64,000 nucleotides of DNA from CAMYOC01 sp963704875 (GTDB taxonomy: Bacteria; Pseudomonadota; Gammaproteobacteria; Steroidobacterales; XN24), in NCBI GenBank assembly GCA_963704875.1, contig CAVPIA010000008.1, positions 558,001 through 622,000 on the forward strand, written 5' to 3'. Shown in pieces: positions 44,976-51,503 of the stretch; within the stretch, counting starts at the first letter, position 1, and each line of letters opens with the position of its first letter. The notes under the pieces were generated by a model that made no database searches, was not told the origin of the DNA, and saw only the letters and a program-made list of their open reading frames with translations. The position numbers and the translations under genes were made by a program.

Positions 44976-46015
44976 CAGGCTGCCTTCCCACGCTGCTGGC
45001 GGCCGCTCCCGGCCATCGCGCTGACCAGATCGGTCAATGATGGCCAGGGCCGGCCGGGCGCCGCACCTTTGATGATCCGATCAGTCAACGCACACTGACG
45101 CAATAAACCATGCAATGAAGACAGCGGATGACGTTGCAGGACGCGACGCGCCAGCGGTTGCCGGCGGGGCCAGATACCGGCCGCTCGCATGGCATCGCCC
45201 TCCGCCGTGCCGTGAGAGACCTTCCAGCCAACAGCGGCCAGCGCGCGCAACTCGCGCGCCAGCGCCCACAGCACCAGAACCGGTTCGACGCCCTCGCCGC
45301 GGAGTCCGCTGAGGATGCGGTGCGCACGAGCCTGATCACCCTCGTCGACCGCATCTACGAGCCCGAACACGTCGTAGCGCGCGCTGTCGGTTACCGCACG
45401 CGCAACCTGTTCCGCGCTGACATTGCCTTTTCCCAGCAACAGCGCCAGCTTGCGGATCTCCTGATCTGCGGCCAGCAGATTTCCTTCGACCCGATCGGCA
45501 ATCAACTCGGCAGCGCCCTGCGCCGGCCGCAAGCCCTGGGCGATCATTCGCCCCGCCACCCAGCGCGGCAGCTGGCGGCGGTCTAGCGGCCAGATCTGGA
45601 CCACAACGCCCGCTTTATCCAGCGATCGCACCCACGCGGTGCGAAGCGTGGCCTTGTCCAGTTTTGGCGCAAGAATCAGCAGCAGATTGTCGTCGGGCGG
45701 AGATGCGGCGTAGGTGCTCAATGCCTTGGCGCCGACTGTTCCAGGTTTGGCGCTGTTCATGCGGAGTTCGAGCAGACGTCGCTCTGCAAACAGGGACAGA
45801 TTGGCCCCGGCCGCGGCAAGTTCCTGCCAGTCAAAACCACGCTCCACGGTGAACACCGTCCGATCCTGAAAACCGTTTTCACGCGCGCAGGCACGGATGC
45901 GATCCGCCGCTTCCATGGTTTGGAGGGGATCATCGCCGCTGACCAGATAGATCGGAGCCAGGGCCCGGGCGAGATCCGCCTCGAGCTTATTGGCAGCGAG
46001 TATCACTAGGGACAA
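44975..46015 (-). CDS. holA: DNA polymerase III subunit delta
   Basis: HolA, 346 residues (343 in E. coli), opens the beta sliding clamp as part of the clamp loader. It matches the family in the N-terminal APIYLVSGDDPLQTMEAADRIR, the LTVERGFDW-type strand, and the AADQEIRKLALLLGKG helix. The delta subunit lacks a working Walker motif, as expected. It should lie directly downstream of lptE, but 4.9 kb of other genes separate them here. Confidence 0.95.
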   Translation of the reverse strand: MSLVILAANKLEADLARALAPIYLVSGDDPLQTMEAADRIRACARENGFQDRTVFTVERGFDWQELAAAGANLSLFAERRLLELRMNSAKPGTVGAKALSTYAASPPDDNLLLILAPKLDKATLRTAWVRSLDKAGVVVQIWPLDRRQLPRWVAGRMIAQGLRPAQGAAELIADRVEGNLLAADQEIRKLALLLGKGNVSAEQVARAVTDSARYDVFGLVDAVDEGDQARAHRILSGLRGEGVEPVLVLWALARELRALAAVGWKVSHGTAEGDAMRAAGIWPRRQPLARRVLQRHPLSSLHGLLRQCALTDRIIKGAAPGRPWPSLTDLVSAMAGSGRQQRGKAA

Positions 46016-46101
46016 AGTCAGGCAGGGCCATGTTGGCCCGAGTGTATCACGCTCTTAGTAGCGCGAAAGACCGGATAGCAGGCCTGGGACTGGCGGTCGT
46101 G

Positions 46102-46926
46102 CTAATCCTGCTCTGGCATCGGACCCACTACCAATGCCGGGTCCAGTCTGGTTTCAAACAGGTTCATGCGCCAATCCAGATGAGGCCCGCTGGCGCGGCC
46201 CGTCGCACCCACCTCTGCTACGACCTGGCCCTGACTCACCTTCTGACCCGGCTGCACCAGGATCTTGCTCAGGTGGATAAAGGTCGAACTAAGACCGTGT
46301 CCATGATCCATCAGCAAGGTACCGCCGGAAAAATACATGTCCGGTTCGACCAGAGTGACCACCGCATCGGCGGGCGCCACCACCTTAGTGCCAGATGGCG
46401 CAGCGACGTCGACGCCATAATGCGGCTGCCTGGGTTCTCCATTGAGGATTCGCTGGCTGCCATAGACGCCGGTGATCCGGCCCTGCAGCGGCCAGATAAA
46501 TCCAGACTCGAAATCGGCCCGTTCATCGTCATGGTTCCGAGCGGCGCGGATTCGGGCAGCCTCCTGCTGTATCCGCTGACTCACCTCAGCCGGCGGCGAT
46601 ACCCGGGAGCCTGGCAGTCCGTCCACGCGCTGTATTGCGTACTCGCGTGACCGGATCTCGATCGTTCGACTCAGGCTGGCGCCGTCTTCGTCAATAATGG
46701 TCAGGGTCACCGGCGCGGTTTGGTCGCGCCCGAATCCAATCAGGAAGACCCCGTTCTCCGACACCCTCAGCGGACGACCGTCGAGATCTACCCGGGCCGC
46801 TGGCTCAGTGCTGGCGAATAGCAAACCACCCTGAACCGGTTCCCCGACAAGATTCAGCGGCGGCGCGTCCGCGGCGCCCGCAGACAGGCTCAGCACAATC
46901 AGCAACGGGAGGAGGATGCGGGGCAT
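46102..46926 (-). CDS. M23 family peptidase (LytM-like), exported
   Basis: A 274-residue exported protein with a signal peptide (cleavage near AGAADA). A beta-rich region fills the first half, and a coiled stretch about residues 115-135 (QRIQQEAARIRAAR) leads to the C-terminal LytM/M23 domain. The zinc ligands His and Asp are in HYGVDVAAP. The last motif reads GPHLDWRM, with Asp where most members have the second His of HxH. It would cut, or regulate cutting of, peptidoglycan. The Zur-box-like palindrome lies only 7-22 bases before the ATG, so zinc control is likely. There is no clear ribosome binding site. Confidence 0.88.
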   Translation of the reverse strand: MPRILLPLLIVLSLSAGAADAPPLNLVGEPVQGGLLFASTEPAARVDLDGRPLRVSENGVFLIGFGRDQTAPVTLTIIDEDGASLSRTIEIRSREYAIQRVDGLPGSRVSPPAEVSQRIQQEAARIRAARNHDDERADFESGFIWPLQGRITGVYGSQRILNGEPRQPHYGVDVAAPSGTKVVAPADAVVTLVEPDMYFSGGTLLMDHGHGLSSTFIHLSKILVQPGQKVSQGQVVAEVGATGRASGPHLDWRMNLFETRLDPALVVGPMPEQD

Positions 46927-46933
46927 TGACGTA

Positions 46934-46948
46934 TGTTATAACATAACA
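46934..46948. promoter_or_regulatory. Zur-box-like palindrome
   Basis: TGTTAT-AAC-ATAACA has perfect 6-base half-sites around a 3-base centre and resembles known gammaproteobacterial Zur sites. It lies between the divergent M23 peptidase and zur genes, 34 bases before zur and 7 bases before the peptidase ATG, so one repressor dimer could cover both promoters. Confidence 0.6.
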
Positions 46949-46982
46949 ATATCGTTCGGTAGACAAATCTGAGGAACAGAGC

Positions 46983-47483
46983 ATGGACCGAGACACGGCA
47001 GCGAGTGGGTTTGCCACCCCCGGTCACGATCATTCCGCCTGTGTCAGCCGCGCGCTGGAGCATGCGGAGGCGCATTGTCGGACCCAGGGCCTGCGGTTTA
47101 CCGAAACCCGTCGACGCGTGCTTGAAATCATCTGCCAGCGCCACGAACCGGCAAAGGCCTACGACATACTCGAGCAACTGGGTACAGACGGTCGCCGCGC
47201 AGCCCCTCCGACCGTTTACCGGGCGCTGGATTTCCTGCTCGATGCCTGTCTTGTACACAGGATCGATTCGCTCAATGCGTTTGTAGCCTGCGCCCATCCG
47301 GCGCCGCGACACAACGCCCAATTACTGGTCTGTAGTCATTGCGAACAGGTGGCTGAGATCGACGATCCGAAAATTCACGCGGTGCTGGCGCAAGGCGCTT
47401 CCAGGCTCGGTTTCATAGTCGATCATCAGACCGTTGAAATCCACGGTCGCTGCCCGCGCTGCCAGTCGAAACAAACCAGCTGA
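46983..47483 (+). CDS. zur: Zur-like Fur family zinc regulator
   Basis: A 166-residue Fur-superfamily repressor, most like Zur. The winged helix covers LRFTETRRRVLEIICQRHEPAKAYDILEQL and PPTVYRALDFLLD. The C-terminal dimer domain has the structural zinc site CSHC and CPRC, plus HDHSAC-type residues near the N-terminus. GAGGA lies about eight bases before the ATG. The adjacent palindrome and the MerC-like gene 26 bases downstream support metal control. It could be another Fur-type sensor, but zinc is the best fit. Confidence 0.85.
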   Translation: MDRDTAASGFATPGHDHSACVSRALEHAEAHCRTQGLRFTETRRRVLEIICQRHEPAKAYDILEQLGTDGRRAAPPTVYRALDFLLDACLVHRIDSLNAFVACAHPAPRHNAQLLVCSHCEQVAEIDDPKIHAVLAQGASRLGFIVDHQTVEIHGRCPRCQSKQTS

Positions 47484-47509
47484 GCCGCGTCAGCACCAGG
47501 GACAGTCCG

Positions 47510-47920
47510 TTGAAATCACCCAAGGCACGTTCTGCAGAATCTCTTGATGCTGTCGCGGTCGGGATATCGGCGCTGTGCGTGATCCATTGTCTCGCGACCC
47601 CGTTGCTGGTCGTAGTGTTCCCGATTATTGGCGGGACGCTGTTCGCCAACCACGCCTTTCATGCCTGGTTGCTGGTGCTGGTGCTGCCGACGAGCACGCT
47701 GGCGCTGTATTTCGGTTACCGCCGCCATCAGCAGGCGCGGGTTCTGTGGCTGGGTGCAATCGGCATGGGAATATTGACGCTGGCAGCGGTCCTCGGGCCC
47801 GAGGCTTTGACAGAAGCGGGCGAACGCCTGACCACCAGCGTTGGCGGCATCGTGCTCGCCATCGCTCATGTGCTGAATTTCCGCCGTTTTCGGGCGTCTT
47901 TGTCTGCCTGTAGCGACTAG
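47510..47920 (+). CDS. MerC-domain membrane protein
   Basis: A 136-residue inner-membrane protein with about four hydrophobic helices. The first carries LCVIHCLATPLL, the paired-Cys motif of MerC mercury transporters. No other mer gene is present, and it sits 26 bases after zur. That suggests metal transport under Zur control rather than mercury resistance; the transported metal is not proven. Its stop overlaps that of the convergent DUF2891 gene by four bases. Confidence 0.8.
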   Translation: MKSPKARSAESLDAVAVGISALCVIHCLATPLLVVVFPIIGGTLFANHAFHAWLLVLVLPTSTLALYFGYRRHQQARVLWLGAIGMGILTLAAVLGPEALTEAGERLTTSVGGIVLAIAHVLNFRRFRASLSACSD

Positions 47921-49038
47921 TTGCCAGTTTCGTTCGCGGCTTCCGTCTGGATTCCACGCCGGGTCACCAGGTAGGTGGCAAAACTACCCAGCCAGTGTCC
48001 GCCTTCGTAGTGCTCGCCGCTGACCGACGCCAGTCCCGACTGCGCGTGGTCCGCCGCGCTGGCCAGAATGGCCGCACGGCGTGGGTCATCCGCCGGCAGA
48101 CCGAAGGCAATGCCCTCGAGCATCCAGGCGCGACTCAGATTCAAACCGTCGAGATGGGCCAGTTTGCCATCGGTGGGGTCGGTGACCGTTTCCGGCTGCA
48201 TCCAGTCGCCGTCGCCATCGAGCGGTATCCCGGGCAGAAACGCGCTCAACCACTCTGAATATTCCTGCGGTTCGAGGACTCTGCGCATCAGATCTGCCTC
48301 TGCCAGACAAGGCGACAAGAAGTCCTGCCCCGACGGCTCGTAAGCCAGCGGGCATGCCACATCGGCAAGGTAGTAATCCCGGCTGCGCGCCTGCACCAGT
48401 TCCACCATCGGGCCATTGCCCGCGGTTTGCGCCCAGTCCAGGATCAGGCCCATCGCAAAGGCAGTCTGCGCGTGCTCACCGACACGGATGGGATACGACA
48501 ATTTCGGCAGCCAGGCCGCAATTTCGGCCGCTGCGATGGCCTCCAGCGGCGCGAGGTTGGCAGAGAGTTCGGCGCCGGGCTGACCCCACTCGCGCAGTTC
48601 GGCCGCTAGCTGCAACAACCAGGCCAGGCCGTACGGTCGCTCGAAAGATCCACGGCCGGGTGCGGACAGATACTCGACTTCGAGCCCGATGTTCTCCTCG
48701 CTCAAACTCTGGTTTAACGCAAGCTGGGCCGGCCCGGCGAATTCAGCTTCCGGCAACAACCGCGTAAGACGCGCCAGTAACCAGTGGCCGTGTACCGAAG
48801 AATGCCAGTCGAAACAGCCGTAGAACGCCGGCGTCAATGACCTTGGCGGCGCGACATCAGCATCGCTTTGCAGGACGTGGGCGATCTTGTTCGGGTATTC
48901 ACGATGCACACAATCGAGCGCCAGCGCGGCGAATCGCTCCGCCATGGCAGGATCCGGTGCCGGCCATGTATCGCCAGCCTGAGCTTGATTGATCAAAAGG
49001 AATCCTCCGCAGACCAACAGTTTCAGCAGTTCTTTCAT
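47917..49038 (-). CDS. exported DUF2891 protein
   Basis: A 373-residue DUF2891 family protein with a signal peptide ending near QAQAGD. The hallmark blocks are HREYPNKIAHVL, FYGCFDWHSSVHGHWLLARLTR and HYEGGHWLGSFATYLVTRR. The family looks like an alpha/alpha barrel and has no proven activity; the many His, Asp and Trp suggest a hydrolase, which is inference. It overlaps the hinT stop by four bases (ATGA), so the two genes are coupled. Confidence 0.85.
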   Translation of the reverse strand: MKELLKLLVCGGFLLINQAQAGDTWPAPDPAMAERFAALALDCVHREYPNKIAHVLQSDADVAPPRSLTPAFYGCFDWHSSVHGHWLLARLTRLLPEAEFAGPAQLALNQSLSEENIGLEVEYLSAPGRGSFERPYGLAWLLQLAAELREWGQPGAELSANLAPLEAIAAAEIAAWLPKLSYPIRVGEHAQTAFAMGLILDWAQTAGNGPMVELVQARSRDYYLADVACPLAYEPSGQDFLSPCLAEADLMRRVLEPQEYSEWLSAFLPGIPLDGDGDWMQPETVTDPTDGKLAHLDGLNLSRAWMLEGIAFGLPADDPRRAAILASAADHAQSGLASVSGEHYEGGHWLGSFATYLVTRRGIQTEAANETGN

Positions 49039-49382
49039 GCCGGGCTCACCATCTCGCCGAGGAATCGCCCGCCGAGCAAATGCAGATGCAGGTGTGGCAC
49101 TTCCTGACCCGCGTCGCTCCTGCAGTTGATGACCAGCCGATAACCGCCCTCGGCCAGGCCATGTTGTCTTGCCATGTCCCGCGCTACCAGCAGCATGTGC
49201 CCAAGCAGCGCGGCATCCTCATCCGCCAGATCATCGGTCGTGGGCACAGGCTTGATCGGCACGATCAGCAGATGCACCGGCGCTGCCGGCTTGATATCGG
49301 GGAAACAGATCAGCTTGTCATCGCGATAGATGATCTCAGCGGGTATATCCCCGACAATGATCTTTTCGAATAGAGTCGTCAC
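49035..49382 (-). CDS. hinT: HIT-family purine nucleoside phosphoramidase
   Basis: HinT, 115 residues, hydrolyses nucleoside 5'-phosphoramidates. The histidine triad is visible as HLHLHLLGG (HxHxH). The N-terminus TLFEKIIVGDIPAEIIYRDD is standard. It is the first gene of a two-gene unit with the DUF2891 gene. The 145 bases upstream, shared with the divergent LEA-like gene, show no firm promoter. Confidence 0.94.
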   Translation of the reverse strand: MTTLFEKIIVGDIPAEIIYRDDKLICFPDIKPAAPVHLLIVPIKPVPTTDDLADEDAALLGHMLLVARDMARQHGLAEGGYRLVINCRSDAGQEVPHLHLHLLGGRFLGEMVSPA

Positions 49383-49527
49383 CTGAATTCTCCCGAGGGT
49401 TTCTTGATACAGGGCTGCTCGCCTATGATAAGCCCTGGCAAAGGTCGGGGCAGAGTCATCGAGCTGCCGATCACGGGAGAGCCGCTCCCGGCGTCAGCTC
49501 CGCGGCATCTACCTGGGGGAGTTTGGC

Positions 49528-50004
49528 ATGGGTCGTCACGCACACACCGTTATCAAGCGTTCGCTTGTCCTGCTGGCGCTGAGCCTGGCCGCGACGGCTT
49601 GTACAAGTCTGCGCAATCTGGAACCGCCCGAAGTCGTTATGACCGGTTTGCGCCCGCTTGAATCGACGCTGCTGGAACAGCGCTTCCAGGTCGATCTTCG
49701 CGTCTACAACCCCAACAACAGAGACCTCGATATCGATGGTGTGGACTTCGAACTCGAAGTGAACGGTCAACACCTCGCCCGGGCAGCAGGCGCAAATGAA
49801 TTCCTGCTGCCGCGCCTGGGCGAAGCGCAGACCTCGGTCATAATCAGCACGTCACTGTTCACCGTGGCCAGGCAATTGATGGCCCTGCAGCAGACACGGG
49901 GCCTGAGCTACAAGCTCAGCGGTCGCGTGCATCTGGGGTCGGCATTCGGCATCAGTCTGCCGTTTGAACAAAGCGGCGAACTCAGTCAGGACACAACGCT
50001 ATGA
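49528..50004 (+). CDS. LEA14-like (LEA type 2) lipoprotein
   Basis: A 158-residue putative lipoprotein. The signal ends in LSLAATAC with Cys25 as the likely lipidated residue. The remainder is a LEA type 2/water-stress fold: LRVYNPNNRDLDIDGVDFELEVNG is the family core. The role of such lipoproteins in bacteria is unclear; stress protection has been suggested for the plant relatives. It converges with the zinc-ribbon gene, with only ten bases between stops. Confidence 0.85.
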   Translation: MGRHAHTVIKRSLVLLALSLAATACTSLRNLEPPEVVMTGLRPLESTLLEQRFQVDLRVYNPNNRDLDIDGVDFELEVNGQHLARAAGANEFLLPRLGEAQTSVIISTSLFTVARQLMALQQTRGLSYKLSGRVHLGSAFGISLPFEQSGELSQDTTL

Positions 50005-50014
50005 GCGCTGCCGG

Positions 50015-50401
50015 TCACGGAAACAGCTGAGTCTCAGCCGGGCGTTGTCCGCAGTAGGGGCAGGTGACCGATGTGCTCAGCATCGGTCGCTGGCAAGCCA
50101 CACAGGGACGCGGCTCAGACCTGACCCGCAGGCGACCATCGCGCCTGCCATCCAGCTCGTCCAGCTCTTCAATCCGGGCGCGCAACTCGGCTTCGGAAAG
50201 ATCAAGTCGCTCGTGCAGTAATTGCCACATCGCCATCGTGATCAGTTTGAGCCGCTCATGCTCGCGTTCCAGCGCCTTGAGCCGGACTGCATCGCCACCC
50301 GCGCCCGACAATGTGCGCGGTATCGGACTGACGGGTCCTATCTCTCCACGCGCCTTATCCAGCAACATGTCGCCAAAAATTCCGGCCAGAATATCGATCA
50401 T
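50015..50401 (-). CDS. zinc-ribbon hypothetical protein
   Basis: I do not recognise this 128-residue protein by name. Its C-terminus holds a zinc ribbon, CVACQRPML then CPYCGQRP. The N-terminus (MIDILAGIFGDMLLDKARGE) is amphipathic or weakly hydrophobic, and the middle is a charged helix likely to form a coiled coil (LKALEREHERLK, LSEAELRARIEELDEL). The ATG at 50401 overlaps the stop of the upstream HExxH gene, so the two are coupled. A structural or scaffold role is possible but unproven. Confidence 0.7.
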   Translation of the reverse strand: MIDILAGIFGDMLLDKARGEIGPVSPIPRTLSGAGGDAVRLKALEREHERLKLITMAMWQLLHERLDLSEAELRARIEELDELDGRRDGRLRVRSEPRPCVACQRPMLSTSVTCPYCGQRPAETQLFP

Positions 50402-50958
50402 AGTTTGGCAGCCTCCAGATCTGATCGGTCCGACATTGTTTCCTGCATCGGCGCGTCTCGCATGATCGCCCCTGTGTTCAGACACCAGCTCGGGCGGCCG
50501 TCTTTATCAAGCAATCCTCTTCGCCCGAGCCACTCGCGGGCGTCCTCTGCGTCGCGCAGGAACCAGGCTTTCGCTGAACCGAGACGAAAGCTGTAGCCCC
50601 AGTCATCCATATCGGCCCACATCCGTTCACGACCGAACCCGTTTAGCTCACCCGCCAGCAGGATCTGCAGATAACAGACAGCGTTTTCTTCGTCATAGTC
50701 GCCGCCTGCGTCTGTCTCCAGACCGCGCCTGCGGTCCGGCGTCATGCAGACGAAATGGCAGGCTTCATGCAACACAGAATGAACCGGTGTATCCGCTCGC
50801 GCCAGCAGGCTTTTGCCAAGCAAGCCGGCCTCTTCATCGCCCCAATAGGAGCCTGGTATCGGCTGATCCGCAGGCACTCCTCGGAGCTGTACTCCATAGC
50901 GACGCAACAAGCGGGACAGTGGCGCCGACCACCCGTCACCGATCAGGGCGACGCTCAT
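50398..50958 (-). CDS. putative HExxH zinc metalloprotease-like protein
   Basis: I do not recognise the family. The 186-residue protein has a single zincin-like motif, HEACH, at about residues 64-68 (VLHEACHFVCM), followed by GGDYDEENAVCYLQ, where a Glu or Asp could be the third ligand. No signal peptide, so it is cytoplasmic. The start overlaps the lptE stop by four bases, and its stop overlaps the zinc-ribbon gene, making a three-gene coupled unit. A protease is the natural guess, but the motif alone is weak evidence. Confidence 0.65.
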   Translation of the reverse strand: MSVALIGDGWSAPLSRLLRRYGVQLRGVPADQPIPGSYWGDEEAGLLGKSLLARADTPVHSVLHEACHFVCMTPDRRRGLETDAGGDYDEENAVCYLQILLAGELNGFGRERMWADMDDWGYSFRLGSAKAWFLRDAEDAREWLGRRGLLDKDGRPSWCLNTGAIMRDAPMQETMSDRSDLEAAKL

Positions 50959-51473
50959 TCGGGGGGCGGCTCAAGTGTCGCCAGTCGCCGTGCGATCACA
51001 CCGGCAATCTCACGAGCCAGGGCCTGGCGCAACAAGGACTCCTCATCGGCCTTGGCCAGCACTTCGGTTTCGTCGTAGGTATAGATTCGGGTGCGGGTCA
51101 CACTCTGCGGGACCAGCAGCACGTCGTCGCCGGCCACGACACGGTAACTGGCGGAATAGAACACCCGATACTCCTGCGGTCTGTTCTGTGCCGATATCGA
51201 TTCCACCTCGCGCCCGGACCGGTCTCTTACGATCTCAAGCACCGAACTCGCCTCATCCCTGCTCGCCGCAATCGGCACTTTGGATACTTTCAGTGCCCGC
51301 ACCAACTCGCGCGCCAGATCAGTATTTCGGCTGGGCAGCTGCAAATAAACCGGTGCAACCTGTGGCGACGGATCGGCGCGCCCCTGCAGATGGAAGCCGC
51401 AGCCACCAAGCAGCATCGAGACCATCAACAAGGCCAGCGTGATCCGTAGCCGCGCCATCAGCATATTGAGCAT
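50955..51473 (-). CDS. lptE: LPS-assembly lipoprotein LptE
   Basis: LptE plugs the LptD barrel that inserts lipopolysaccharide into the outer membrane. The 172-residue precursor has a lipobox LLGGC near residue 20 and continues GFHLQGR, the classical LptE start. The ATG at 51473 (third codon of a longer TTG frame) has AGGA ten bases upstream. Central parts EYRVFYSASYRVV and LLRQALAREIAGVIARRL fit the family. It lies 30 bases after leuS, as in E. coli, but is followed by the HExxH gene instead of holA. Confidence 0.93.
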   Translation of the reverse strand: MLNMLMARLRITLALLMVSMLLGGCGFHLQGRADPSPQVAPVYLQLPSRNTDLARELVRALKVSKVPIAASRDEASSVLEIVRDRSGREVESISAQNRPQEYRVFYSASYRVVAGDDVLLVPQSVTRTRIYTYDETEVLAKADEESLLRQALAREIAGVIARRLATLEPPPE

Positions 51474-51503
51474 AATCAAAAGATCCTGTTCCGACGACCC
51501 GGT

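Noticed and set aside
47510..47920. mercury resistance operon
   Set aside because: Only a MerC-like protein is present; there is no merA, merT, merP or MerR regulator, and zur is the neighbour.
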